A DNA stretch of 64,000 nt from Acidobacteriota bacterium (GCA_019639235.1 JAHBSG010000003.1:66446-130445); one strand, 5' to 3'; positions 17,003 to 25,248 are shown, numbered from the stretch's first letter. A program made the numbers and translations. Notes: generated by a model not told the origin, from the letters alone.

Positions 17003-19978
17003 TCAGAAAATGAACCGGATCCCGAGCTGAAGCTGCCGCGGGCCGCCGAAGCGTGCCGTTGACGGTGCAAAAAGCGGTATCCCCGCCTCCGCGTTTGACG
17101 GCGAACCATCCGGCAGCGGTGTACCGAAAAAGCTGATCGCATCGTTGCCAAAGTTCTTATTTGAAGCCTTTGTAACGTTAAAGAGTTCCGCCGAGAGGTC
17201 GATCCGCCGCGTCTCGCCTAGCCTGAATGCCTTCAACAGACGAAGATCGAGATTGAAGAAACCCGGCTGGCGGTAGGAATTGCGCCCAACAACACGGCCA
17301 TTGATGATCGCCCGGTCATTGTCGTCGTTCCCGTCGTTCTGCGTATCAAAGCCGATGACCGGCGTGTACGGAAAACCGGAACGTGCAAGCAGCACCCCGG
17401 AAAGAGAAAAACCTGCCCCTAGATCGATAAGCCCGCTGAAATTCATGTTGTGGCGAACGTCCTGCTTTGACGGCCCCTTTTCGATCGAAAGATCGAACGG
17501 GTTGAGTGCCGGTTCCTGCGAGAAGTTGCGCTCGTTCGAGTCGTCGTCCGTGTTCTTCGCAAGAGTGTAGTTCGCCTGGAACTGGAATCGGTCAGCGAAC
17601 CTGCGAGTGACCGTCACGGTCATACCGTCGTAGGTCGAATGGGCCGTCGATTCGTTGATCGAAAGCCAACTGATCGCCGGGATCGGACGGGCCGCCGGGA
17701 AGATCGGCATACCGGTCGCATCGATCGTCGGCGGGAAAAGGTTGCGGTTAAGCCGCCGCTGCAAGTTCCATGTGGAATTGCGGATGTAGCCGACCGAAAG
17801 GACGATGTCATCCGTCAGCCTCTGCTCAAAGGTCGCCGAAGCCTGGAAGGAACGCGGGTTCTTGAAATCCTCATCAAAACCGAAAACACGGGGAGCCACC
17901 GCGAACTGCGCCAGGTTCGCGGGGATCGACGTTAACGAGTTCGGGAAGGTAAGGATCGCATCCGGCCCGCGGAGCCGGCAGCCTGCACGATTCGGGTCCG
18001 CCGAATTTCTGCAGGCGCTAGGCTCTGCGATCTCGATCTCGCGTGTAGTAAATCCATCGTTGGTAAATACCCTTTGAAAGAGGTTCGCCGGCGTGCGCGC
18101 AGTAAAGATACCGGCCGACGCCCGAACGACCGATCGGCCGTCGCCCGTGATGTCGAACGCCATGCCAAGACGCGGTTGAAACTGAGCCAAGTCGTTCGGG
18201 ATCTTACCTGTCTCCGGAATTCCCGGATATTCCGAATCCGGCTGCGGGTTGATCTGTGCCTCCCACCGGAAGCCTGCATCCACGGTCAGCCTCTCTGTGA
18301 CCTTGATGCGATCCTGAATGAACAATGCATACTCCTGTTGAGTTCCGCGGAAGAGAGAAAGTTCCTGGTCCGATGTCGCCAGCGTCTGGCGAAACCGTCG
18401 CGGGCGTCCGGCAATGTATTGCTCAAGCCCGGTGGTCGGAACTCCGCCCAACGTGCGATTCTCAAAATCCCATCGGCCCTGAATACGCGTTTCTCGTCGC
18501 TGGCGGACGCGGTTGATGTTCGAGTCGAAACCAAATCGAAGCTGATGCCGCCCGGCCGTCACGCTCACGTTGTTGGCGAGCTGAAAACGCGTCGAATCGA
18601 ACTGACGCGGGCGGCCGTCGTTGCCGCCAATATCGCCAAAGCCCGCGATGTTGATCCGCGGCATGTTCGAGTTTGGCTCTTCGAGGCGATTATCGGTCGC
18701 GATCTGGCCTTTCACCTCGTTGATGATGTTCGGCGAAAAGACCGTAACAAGCGATCCTTTTAGGCCATTGCTGGAGCCGATGCGGGTGTAGTTCCCGCTC
18801 TCTGCCGTTGTCTGCCTCGGAGAGTCGAAGTCAAAATTCTCTCCGCGCATCCGCGTGTAGGTGTATTGCAGATTGAGCGTGTTCTTCTGGTTGAGGATGA
18901 AATCTGTCCGGCCAAAAAGTGCGGTCGGGTTGTTGGTTCCTCGCTTTTCGCCTTCAAGTTCGGCAAGTTCGGCCGGGATCGGAACGCCGGGCACATCGTT
19001 GAAATCGACGACAAACGGCACACGAAGGAGGTTCTGTTCGATACTGAAGAAGAAGAACGCTCGGTCGCGGACGATCGGCCCGCCGACCGAACCCCCAAAC
19101 TGGTTCTGAGCATTGTCGAGCCTGCGGCCGAATGCATTGTCCGACGTCAGGTATTTGTTCCGGTTGATGTAAAAGGCCTCTCCGCGTATCTCGTTCGTAC
19201 CGGACTTTGTTACGACATTGACGAAGCCTGCATTCGTACGGCCGACCTCTGCACTCGCTCCCGAACGAACCACCTGAAACTCACGGACGGCCGATTGCGG
19301 AAAGAAAAATACCGACTCATTGCCACCACGCTGGTTGCCCTGAAGCGGGTCGTTGTAATCGGCACCATCAACCGCAATGTTCGAATTTATCGATCGCTGG
19401 CCGGCGATCACAAGTCCGCTTCGGTCCGCTTCCTGCACGACCGCAGGCGTCAGCGTAACGAACTCGGTAAAGTTGCGTCCGCGAACCGGCAGATCGGAAA
19501 CGAGCCGTTCGCTGATCGAGGCTCCGGTTGTCGAGGTCTCCGAATCGATAATGTCCGTGCCGGAAGTCACCTCGACCTCCGCCGTCACCTCAGAGGGACG
19601 GAGCGAGATCGCGACCGGGGTCGCTTCGCCGACGCGGAGCTGGACATTCTGTTGGCGGCCTTCGGCAAAGCCGTTAGCGGTGACGGTGATCTCATACCGG
19701 CCGACCGGAAGAACACGCGCCGAAAACCGGCCGCTCGCATCGCTGGTCGTGTTTCTCTCAAGGCCCGTTTCGGCATTGCGCAGTTTGACCGATGCTCCGG
19801 CAACGGCTGCACCATTAGCGTCTGTCACGGTTCCCTCGACCGCGGCACTTCCGGACTCGGCCTGTGCGTGGCCGGTGATAGATGAAAAAGCCATAAGAAT
19901 GGCGAATATACCGATTTGAAAATACTTGGCGTTCAGGCCGGTTAACGGGCGCATAAAGAACGTCAGCGTCGATGTCAT
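17003..19978 (-). CDS. Oar-like TonB-dependent outer-membrane receptor
   Basis: A 991-residue outer-membrane protein. After the signal peptide (cut near GHAQA) comes a carboxypeptidase-regulatory-like Ig domain (VEGTVTDANGAAVAGASVKL), then a plug domain and a beta-barrel ending LQLGIRFIF with a terminal Phe typical of barrel proteins. It belongs to the OmpA-related/Oar group that is expanded in Acidobacteriota; ligands are probably glycans or oligopeptides, but cannot be specified. ATG 19978 is chosen over the longer frame (to 20110) because AGGAGA sits about 8 nt upstream and the signal peptide then starts properly. Two perfect palindromes lie upstream. Confidence 0.9.
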   Translation of the reverse strand: MTSTLTFFMRPLTGLNAKYFQIGIFAILMAFSSITGHAQAESGSAAVEGTVTDANGAAVAGASVKLRNAETGLERNTTSDASGRFSARVLPVGRYEITVTANGFAEGRQQNVQLRVGEATPVAISLRPSEVTAEVEVTSGTDIIDSETSTTGASISERLVSDLPVRGRNFTEFVTLTPAVVQEADRSGLVIAGQRSINSNIAVDGADYNDPLQGNQRGGNESVFFFPQSAVREFQVVRSGASAEVGRTNAGFVNVVTKSGTNEIRGEAFYINRNKYLTSDNAFGRRLDNAQNQFGGSVGGPIVRDRAFFFFSIEQNLLRVPFVVDFNDVPGVPIPAELAELEGEKRGTNNPTALFGRTDFILNQKNTLNLQYTYTRMRGENFDFDSPRQTTAESGNYTRIGSSNGLKGSLVTVFSPNIINEVKGQIATDNRLEEPNSNMPRINIAGFGDIGGNDGRPRQFDSTRFQLANNVSVTAGRHQLRFGFDSNINRVRQRRETRIQGRWDFENRTLGGVPTTGLEQYIAGRPRRFRQTLATSDQELSLFRGTQQEYALFIQDRIKVTERLTVDAGFRWEAQINPQPDSEYPGIPETGKIPNDLAQFQPRLGMAFDITGDGRSVVRASAGIFTARTPANLFQRVFTNDGFTTREIEIAEPSACRNSADPNRAGCRLRGPDAILTFPNSLTSIPANLAQFAVAPRVFGFDEDFKNPRSFQASATFEQRLTDDIVLSVGYIRNSTWNLQRRLNRNLFPPTIDATGMPIFPAARPIPAISWLSINESTAHSTYDGMTVTVTRRFADRFQFQANYTLAKNTDDDSNERNFSQEPALNPFDLSIEKGPSKQDVRHNMNFSGLIDLGAGFSLSGVLLARSGFPYTPVIGFDTQNDGNDDNDRAIINGRVVGRNSYRQPGFFNLDLRLLKAFRLGETRRIDLSAELFNVTKASNKNFGNDAISFFGTPLPDGSPSNAEAGIPLFAPSTARFGGPRQLQLGIRFIF

Positions 19979-20103
19979 TTGTTTTTTCTCCTGCTTCGAT
20001 GATTGAATGCGATAACTATTCGAGTCCCGGCCGCCGAGAATGTTCGGGCCGTCGGGCTGTTGGTCAAATTTGAGCTGTTCTGGTGAAGCAAAAAGGAGAA
20101 TAC

Positions 20104-20117
20104 GTAACACTTGTTAC
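20104..20117. promoter_or_regulatory. 14-bp palindrome upstream of the TonB-receptor gene
   Basis: GTAACA-CT-TGTTAC has perfect 6-bp arms. It lies 126-140 nt upstream of the receptor start and only 3 nt from a second perfect palindrome, in the divergent intergenic region with lpdA. Probable binding site of a dimeric regulator; which gene it controls is unknown. Confidence 0.5.
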
Positions 20118-20120
20118 AGC

Positions 20121-20137
20121 AATGTGAAGTTCACATT
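20121..20137. promoter_or_regulatory. 17-bp palindrome upstream of the TonB-receptor gene
   Basis: AATGTGAA-G-TTCACATT has perfect 8-bp arms with one central base. The TGTGA/TCACA halves recall CRP/FNR-type half-sites, but the spacing (AGT, 3 nt) is shorter than the 6 nt of canonical CRP sites, so another dimeric regulator is more likely. Confidence 0.55.
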
Positions 20138-20270
20138 AATTCGATGTTAATACTCAATTTTCCGCGTTCCCGCCTTTCGGCCCCAGATCGTCCTGAGTTT
20201 GGGCAATGCCCGATGAACCGATATAATGAGGGTTTTGCAGTAAACCTTTATCAGAACGAGGAATAAAGCA

Positions 20271-21680
20271 TTGGCAGAACAATTTGACGTAACTATCATC
20301 GGTGCCGGCCCCGGCGGCTACGTAGCGGCGGTCCGCGGAGCACAGCTCGGGCTTAAGGTCGCGATAATCGAAAAGGAAAAAGATGCAAAACTCGGCGGCA
20401 CCTGCGGCCTCCGAGGCTGTATCCCGACCAAGGCACTTCTTAACGCAGCTCACCTTTTACAGAAAGCGAATGAATTCGAAAAGTTCGGATTGAAAGCCAA
20501 AGATGTCGGCTACGATTGGGCCGGAGTCCAGAACTACAAATCGAGCATCGTCGATAAGAACGCGGCCGGTGTGACCTACCTGATGAAAAAGAACAAGGTC
20601 ACCGTTTTCAACGGCCACGGTAAGATCGCCGGTAAGGGCAAGGTAGAGGTTGCACTTGCCGACGGCAAGAAGGAGACGATCGACACCAAGAACATAATCA
20701 TCGCCACAGGCTCGGTCGTCCGGCCGATCCCCGGCTTTGAGGTGGATGGCAAGCAGGTGGTCAACTCCGACCAGATCCTCGAACTTCAAAGCGTCCCGAA
20801 ATCGATGATCGTGATGGGTTCGGGCGCCGTCGGTGTTGAATTTGCCAGCGTTTACCACCGCTTCGGCTGCGATACCACAGTCGTCGAATTGCTTGACCGC
20901 ATCGTCCCGATCGAGGACGCAGACGTCTCGAAAGAACTCGCCCGTGCCTTCAAAAAGCAAGGCATCAAATGCGAGACAGGCATCAAGCTCGATAAACTCG
21001 AAAAGAACAAAAAAGGTGTAAAGGTTTCGGGCAAGAACGCCAAGGGCGAGGATGTGACGTTTGAAGCCGAGATGCTGCTCGTCGCCGTCGGCCGCATGCC
21101 GTACCTCGAAGGCCTCGGCCTCGAGAAGACGAAGGTCGTCGTCAACCCCCGCGGGACGATCAAGGTCAACGACTATTGCGAGACCGATGAACCGGGCATT
21201 TACGCCATTGGCGACGTGATCGACACCGCTTGGCTCGCCCACCTCGCTTCGAAGGAAGGCATTCTCGTCGTTGAGAAGATCGCCGGCAAAAAGGTCGAAC
21301 CGATCAAGCAGAACCTCGTTCCGAACTGCACCTACTGCGACCCCGAGGTCGCCAGTGTCGGCCTGACCGAAGCAAAAGCGAAGGAAGCCGGTTACGATGT
21401 AAAGGTCGGCAAGTTCCCGTTCTCGGCCTCGGGCAAGGCACGCATCCTCGGCGAAACCGACGGCTTCGTCAAGATCGTCGCCGAAAAGAAATACGACGAG
21501 GTCCTCGGCGTCCACATCATCGGCCCGCACGCGACCGAACTTCTCGCCGAAGCCTGCGTCGCCATGGCCCTTGAGACCACCGCAGACGAACTCGGCCGCG
21601 TTATCCACGCCCACCCGACCGTCTCGGAATCCGTAATGGAAGCCGCCGAAGGCGTCCACGACCTGACGATCCATATGTGA
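20271..21680 (+). CDS. lpdA: dihydrolipoyl dehydrogenase (E3)
   Basis: A 469-residue flavoprotein reoxidising dihydrolipoamide in 2-oxoacid dehydrogenase complexes. FAD motif VTIIGAGPGGYVAA, redox disulfide in GGTCGLRGCIPTKALL (CxxxxC), NAD motif MGSGAVGVEFASVY and the C-terminal HAHPTVSESVMEA with catalytic His-Glu are all present. Start is TTG at 20271 with SD CGAGGA about 10 nt upstream; no in-frame ATG precedes it. The last 35 bp of the coding region recur as a near-identical direct repeat at 22409-22443, flanking a toxin-antitoxin cassette. sucB, a likely partner, is 14 kb away. Confidence 0.95.
   Translation: MAEQFDVTIIGAGPGGYVAAVRGAQLGLKVAIIEKEKDAKLGGTCGLRGCIPTKALLNAAHLLQKANEFEKFGLKAKDVGYDWAGVQNYKSSIVDKNAAGVTYLMKKNKVTVFNGHGKIAGKGKVEVALADGKKETIDTKNIIIATGSVVRPIPGFEVDGKQVVNSDQILELQSVPKSMIVMGSGAVGVEFASVYHRFGCDTTVVELLDRIVPIEDADVSKELARAFKKQGIKCETGIKLDKLEKNKKGVKVSGKNAKGEDVTFEAEMLLVAVGRMPYLEGLGLEKTKVVVNPRGTIKVNDYCETDEPGIYAIGDVIDTAWLAHLASKEGILVVEKIAGKKVEPIKQNLVPNCTYCDPEVASVGLTEAKAKEAGYDVKVGKFPFSASGKARILGETDGFVKIVAEKKYDEVLGVHIIGPHATELLAEACVAMALETTADELGRVIHAHPTVSESVMEAAEGVHDLTIHM
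21644..21678 (+). repeat. direct repeat, copy 1 (within lpdA 3' end)
   Basis: A 35-bp segment from CGCCGAAGGCGTCCACGACC to ATCCATATGT, overlapping the last codons of lpdA. It matches 22409-22443 at 33 of 35 positions; the only differences are TG versus GA in the middle. It marks the left edge of the inserted PIN/antitoxin cassette. Confidence 0.85.
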
Positions 21681-21683
21681 TCG

Positions 21684-22112
21684 ATGGAAAAGATCCAGAT
21701 CGTTATCGACACGAACGTACTGGTTGCCGCTTTTCGTTCAAAACGAGGAGCGGCAAACTTGTTGCTCGACCGCTTAAACGACGGGCGATGGGAACTAAAT
21801 CTCTCAAACGCCTTGATCGCGGAGTACGAGGACGTGCTTTTGCGCGAAGAAATGCGCGAGTTTGTGTCGCCATCGGAGGTCGAGAAGTCGATCAATGCTC
21901 TGTGTTCGATCTCCCGGTTTCACGACATCTTCTATCTTTGGAGATCTTCAAGCGCTGATCCGGATGATGATTTCGTGATCGAGTTGGCGGTCAAAGCTAA
22001 TGCTGATTTCATAATTTCGTTCAACAAGAAACACCTAGCGAATTCCGCAGAATTTGGTATAAGATTAGTTACACCAAGCGAGTTTCTTGAGCAGTTTGGA
22101 GAATTACGATGA
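21684..22112 (+). CDS. PIN-domain toxin of a type II TA pair
   Basis: A 142-residue PIN-domain ribonuclease of the 'putative toxin-antitoxin system toxin component, PIN family' type. The N-terminal QIVIDTNVLVAAFRS carries the first metal-binding Asp, YEDVLLREE the second acidic cluster, and SADPDDDFVIELAVKANADFIISFN the third acidic group. PIN toxins cleave RNA with Mg2+. It starts 3 nt after the lpdA stop and overlaps the downstream antitoxin by ATGA (22109-22112). Codon use is less GC-biased than lpdA, in line with acquisition. Confidence 0.85.
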   Translation: MEKIQIVIDTNVLVAAFRSKRGAANLLLDRLNDGRWELNLSNALIAEYEDVLLREEMREFVSPSEVEKSINALCSISRFHDIFYLWRSSSADPDDDFVIELAVKANADFIISFNKKHLANSAEFGIRLVTPSEFLEQFGELR

Positions 22113-22348
22113 CAACGATCAGTGCAAAAATACCCGAAACACTTTTTCGCCGTGCATTGGCGATTGCTGAACGCGAAGAAATAACACTTGATCAATTCAT
22201 CGCGATCGCAGTCGCCAGTCAAATCTCGAGTTGGGGCACCGGCAAAAGTTTTGAAGAGCGAGCGGCAAAGGGAAATTGGGACGAGTTTCGAAAAATATTA
22301 GCCAAGGCTCCCGATGTCGAACCAGCGGAAGAAGATCGGCTGAATTAG
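22109..22348 (+). CDS. antitoxin of the PIN TA pair
   Basis: A 79-residue protein with an N-terminal ribbon-helix-helix-like segment (TTISAKIPETLFRRALAIAE, then REEITLDQFIAIAVASQIS) and an acidic C-terminus suited to binding the toxin. Overlaps the PIN gene by 4 nt. The toxin-first order is common in this PIN family. Confidence 0.78.
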   Translation: MTTISAKIPETLFRRALAIAEREEITLDQFIAIAVASQISSWGTGKSFEERAAKGNWDEFRKILAKAPDVEPAEEDRLN

Positions 22349-22408
22349 CTCAATTTTCTCTCTTGCCATCCGCGTCTAGCCGGTCACCTTCAGGTCCATC
22401 TTGAAATT

Positions 22409-22443
22409 CGCCGAAGGCGTCCACGACCGAACGATCCATATGT
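22409..22443 (+). repeat. direct repeat, copy 2 (remnant of lpdA 3' end)
   Basis: Matches 21644-21678 at 33/35 positions. Read in the lpdA frame it encodes DRTIHM-stop (lpdA itself ends DLTIHM-stop) and is followed 25 nt later by a strong terminator. It therefore looks like the ancestral lpdA end displaced by the inserted cassette. Confidence 0.85.
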
Positions 22444-22468
22444 AAAGGATCACCCAATGAAAGGTAAA

Positions 22469-22497
22469 AGGCCCGGCATAAATCGGGCCTTTTTTTG
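22469..22497 (+). terminator. intrinsic terminator, probably the original lpdA terminator
   Basis: AGGCCCG and CGGGCCT form a perfect 7-bp stem around an 8-nt loop, followed by eight T residues. It lies just after the second copy of the lpdA 3' end and now serves the lpdA-PIN-antitoxin transcript. A preceding A-rich stretch may also let it act on the convergent gene. Confidence 0.85.
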
Positions 22498-22507
22498 TTG
22501 CGAACTA

Positions 22508-23116
22508 TCAGCGGCGATCGATCTTGAACGCGAATTCGCGTTTCAGGTCGGTCGTTGCCGAGAGGTGGATCCAGAGCATAGCAAGCGGCTCGAGCAGGCG
22601 TGCCTTGGCGAGGCCGCCGATCGCGATGGCGTCAAAGCCGATGTCCGCCGCCAGCTTTCGCACCACCTCATTCGCCTCGGAGTCGTCGCCGCAGACGAAC
22701 ATCATCGATCCGCCGGGCTCGGCCATGTTTGCGAAACCCGTTTGATTAAAACACTTTACGAACTTTGCATCAGGAGCGGCCGCGGCAAGTTCTTCTGCAC
22801 CCGAGGTCGTAAACCCGGCCGCAAGGCTGAGCCCCTCCGGCGTCATTCCAAGCGGATTCGTAGCGTCGATCACGATCTTCCCCGCAAGCCCTCCGCATGC
22901 ATCGATGACGCCTTTCGCCGCTCCATACGGCACCGCAAGCAACACGGCATCTGCATCGGCCGCCGCATCGGCAACCGCCATTGCCGGCCCTGCCAGATCT
23001 GCATCCGCGTATTCATCCGGCCGCGGCACTCCGAAAGTGATCGTATGCCCGATCTCCGCAAACCGCCGGCCGAGCGTTGCCCCGACATTTCCTGCCCCAA
23101 TGATGGCTATCTTCAT
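22508..23116 (-). CDS. NADPH-dependent F420 reductase-like oxidoreductase
   Basis: A 202-residue Rossmann-fold protein of the NADP-oxidoreductase/F420-dependent family: dinucleotide motif KIAIIGAGNVGATLGRRFAE at the N-terminus, then DAVLLAVPYGA and VIDATNP. Many homologues in organisms without F420 act on other substrates, so the true cofactor is uncertain. It lies 2 nt downstream of the DJ-1/PfpI gene (stop and start nearly touch) and is presumably co-transcribed with it under HxlR control. Confidence 0.8.
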   Translation of the reverse strand: MKIAIIGAGNVGATLGRRFAEIGHTITFGVPRPDEYADADLAGPAMAVADAAADADAVLLAVPYGAAKGVIDACGGLAGKIVIDATNPLGMTPEGLSLAAGFTTSGAEELAAAAPDAKFVKCFNQTGFANMAEPGGSMMFVCGDDSEANEVVRKLAADIGFDAIAIGGLAKARLLEPLAMLWIHLSATTDLKREFAFKIDRR

Positions 23117-23118
23117 TT

Positions 23119-23889
23119 TTATTCTCCTAGTGCCTGAATTATCAGCCGGGCCGTCTCACCGCCCGAAAAGTTCTGCTGTCCGGTGATCAGGTTACCATCG
23201 CGAACCGCAAAACCGCGCCACATCCCTGCCTGAATGTAGTTTGCGCCGATCTCGTTCATCGCATCCTCGACCCGCCAGGGCATAATGTGCTGGCCCTCAG
23301 GCAGCATTCCGTAATCCCACACGGCTCGGTCGGCAAAGTCCTCCTCAACGTTGGCAAAGCCGGTCACCGTTTTGCCCTTTGCCAGATGCTCGCCGTTCAA
23401 GAGCTTTGCAAACTTCAATATCGCGACGCCGTGGCAAAGTGCTGCCGCAATCTTTCCGGCCTCATAGAACTCGACAAACTTCCCGTGAAGCTCCGTCGCC
23501 TTTTCGAACGTGAACATCGGTGCCTGCCCGCCGGCGATGACGATCGCACCAAAATCGGCTACGTTTATCTCGCTGACACTTTTCGTCTCCTCGACAAGAG
23601 CTGCCAGCGACGGCGTATTGATGAATCCCATCGTGATCAGGTCCGAGGCCGAGTAACCACTCGGGTCGCGTGGGTCGCTCATCGCGTCCGCCTCGCACCG
23701 GCCGCCCGCGGGTGAAAAGATCTCCACTTCGTAGCCCTTCTCCGTCATTTCGTAATATGGGTGCGTCAGCTCCGACCACCAGAAGCCGACCGGCCAACCC
23801 GTCGTGTCCGAAACGGCCGGATTGGCGATAACGATCGCGACCCTTTTCGGCCGCGAGGGGGTAACTGCGTTTGCATCTTTCAAGCTCAT
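23119..23889 (-). CDS. DJ-1/PfpI-family type 1 glutamine amidotransferase-like protein
   Basis: A 256-residue protein of the DJ-1/PfpI superfamily. The nucleophile elbow is AALCHGVAIL with the reactive Cys, preceded by GAIVIAGGQAPMF. Related proteins act as glyoxalase III, deglycase-like or stress chaperones. It is divergent from an HxlR-type regulator gene, across an intergenic region carrying a 13-bp inverted repeat. A detoxification role against reactive electrophiles is the likely reading, not proven. Confidence 0.85.
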   Translation of the reverse strand: MSLKDANAVTPSRPKRVAIVIANPAVSDTTGWPVGFWWSELTHPYYEMTEKGYEVEIFSPAGGRCEADAMSDPRDPSGYSASDLITMGFINTPSLAALVEETKSVSEINVADFGAIVIAGGQAPMFTFEKATELHGKFVEFYEAGKIAAALCHGVAILKFAKLLNGEHLAKGKTVTGFANVEEDFADRAVWDYGMLPEGQHIMPWRVEDAMNEIGANYIQAGMWRGFAVRDGNLITGQQNFSGGETARLIIQALGE

Positions 23890-23913
23890 TGAATATCCTC
23901 CTTGACTATCAGA

Positions 23914-23944
23914 GATAGTATTACCCGCTCAGGGTGATACTATC
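23914..23944. promoter_or_regulatory. inverted-repeat operator for the HxlR-type regulator
   Basis: GATAGTATTACCC and GGGTGATACTATC are inverted repeats matching 12/13 around CGCTC A-rich spacing of 5 nt. A third half-site GATAGTAT lies at 23951-23958, overlapping the regulator start codon. Placed in the 67-bp divergent region, it is a strong candidate for binding by the adjacent HxlR protein to control both directions. Confidence 0.72.
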
Positions 23945-23956
23945 CAAATAGATAGT

Positions 23957-24313
23957 ATGAAGAAGAAATGTGACGAAGTTCAGCTCGGCTTTTGCCCTGT
24001 CGAAGCCAGCATCGAGATGCTCAGCGGAAAGTGGAAGGGCCGCATTCTCTGGAAGCTCTACAACACCCCGACGATGCGGTTCGGCGAGCTCCGCCGTTCG
24101 CTCGGCGCCATCACCGAAAAGATGCTCTCGCAGCAGCTCCGCGAGCTTGAATCGCTCGGCCTCGTCAAGCGAAACGTTTATCGCGAGGTGCCGCCAAAGG
24201 TCGAGTACTCTCTTACCGATTTCGGCCGCTCCATCGGCCCGATCCTCGATAAGTTCGCCGAGTGGGGCATCGCAAACCTCCGTAAGGTGAAAGCACTCTC
24301 CAAAGCCGCCTAA
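23957..24313 (+). CDS. HxlR-family transcriptional regulator
   Basis: A 118-residue winged-helix protein. CPVEASIEMLSGKWKGRILW near the N-terminus is the family hallmark, with the conserved Cys (C13) often used for electrophile or redox sensing. The recognition helix region is ITEKMLSQQLRELESLGLV, followed by the wing VPPKVEYSLTDFG. It is divergently transcribed from the DJ-1/F420-reductase-like pair, the expected regulated genes. Confidence 0.92.
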   Translation: MKKKCDEVQLGFCPVEASIEMLSGKWKGRILWKLYNTPTMRFGELRRSLGAITEKMLSQQLRELESLGLVKRNVYREVPPKVEYSLTDFGRSIGPILDKFAEWGIANLRKVKALSKAA

Positions 24314-24445
24314 CGTAAACTGTACAAATTGGGGCGGCAAACCCTGTATAATCAAAGCCTTGCGATGAGAGCTTTGACTTGCACAATTGATGTAGAATGC
24401 GTTCAGAGTCGTAATCTCGGTTTTTAAACATAGTTTGAAATGTTC

Positions 24446-24474
24446 TTGCAAAAACCCAACTGATAGGTTATTAT
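24446..24474 (+). promoter_or_regulatory. promoter of the DUF4160/DUF2442 pair, possibly leaderless
   Basis: TTGCAA (24446-24451) and TATTAT (24469-24474) are separated by 17 nt, close to the sigma-70 consensus. The -10 ends only 4 nt before the ATG at 24479, so transcription would begin at or within the start codon, giving a leaderless mRNA. No Shine-Dalgarno is visible in front of this gene, which agrees. Confidence 0.5.
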
Positions 24475-24478
24475 TCTT

Positions 24479-24721
24479 ATGCCAACCGTGCTTCGGACAG
24501 ATGGCTTTTCTTTTCGGATCAGGACGAGGGACCACGGGCCGCCGCATGTCCATGTTTTCCATGGCGGAGACGAGGTTGTGATCCTTCTCGGCGATGATGT
24601 CGAACTGCCCTCTATCAGAGATATTAGGGGGATGCCGCTGAGGCGAATGCGTGCCGCGTTAGAACTAGTGGCTCTAAATCAGGAACTTTTACTGGATGAG
24701 TGGAAGAAAATTTACGAATGA
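24479..24721 (+). CDS. DUF4160 protein (TA-like pair, first gene)
   Basis: An 80-residue DUF4160 protein: the central GPPHVHVFHGGDEVVI with paired histidines and the C-terminal LVALNQELLLDEWKKIYE are typical. DUF4160 genes occur very often directly upstream of DUF2442 genes, in a toxin-antitoxin-like arrangement whose biochemical action is not established. It overlaps the next gene by ATGA. Confidence 0.85.
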   Translation: MPTVLRTDGFSFRIRTRDHGPPHVHVFHGGDEVVILLGDDVELPSIRDIRGMPLRRMRAALELVALNQELLLDEWKKIYE

Positions 24722-25146
24722 AAATAGATAAGCAAGCAATTAGCGACGCTGAGTTCAAGCGACAGATAGAAGCAGCCAAAGAACGCCCGGTTACCGAGCC
24801 GGCAGCGTCCTCCGCTTACTATAAGAACGGCGAGGTTCACATTCACCTCGTGACGGGATGGCATTTTTCATTTCCGCCGGGTCGCTTGCGAGAATTCAAA
24901 AAAGCAACGGAACGCGATCTGAAAAAGATCGGGCTAGTCGGAAAATATACGCTTTCATGCGAACCGCTTGACGTAGATATCTCGATCGGTGGAATACTAA
25001 TCGAATTGGTTGGTGAAAAGTTCATCAACAGAGAACTTGCCCGCCGCAACGGCTCGGTAAGAACCGCAAAAAAGAGGGCCGCATCGCGAACAAACGGCAA
25101 ACTCGGCGGCCGGCCAAAGAAACACGAAAGAAAGCTGGTTTCGTGA
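24718..25146 (+). CDS. DUF2442 protein with C-terminal DNA-binding-like tail
   Basis: A 142-residue protein whose central part (VHIHLVTGWHFSFPPGRLRE) is DUF2442 and whose tail (ASRTNGKLGGRPKKHER) contains a GGRP basic motif like an AT-hook. Start ATG 24718 overlaps the DUF4160 stop by ATGA; the alternative ATG at 24700 would lie deeper inside that gene. Likely the antitoxin or DNA-binding partner of the pair. Confidence 0.8.
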   Translation: MKIDKQAISDAEFKRQIEAAKERPVTEPAASSAYYKNGEVHIHLVTGWHFSFPPGRLREFKKATERDLKKIGLVGKYTLSCEPLDVDISIGGILIELVGEKFINRELARRNGSVRTAKKRAASRTNGKLGGRPKKHERKLVS

Positions 25147-25248
25147 TCTATCATGGAAAGCCCCGAAGGCACCCGCGAAATATCAATCTATATATAAGTG
25201 GCCGTTGCCGGTCGTCACCTAAACTCCGGCACTTGGCCATCTAAACTT

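Noticed and set aside
20121-20137. Canonical CRP site
   Set aside because: TGTGA and TCACA are spaced by 3 nt instead of the 6 nt required, so it is reported only as a palindrome.
20457-21674. A 405-codon open frame antisense to lpdA
   Set aside because: GC-rich genes often have long open antisense frames. The lpdA frame has full motifs; the antisense product is low-complexity and lacks any family signature.
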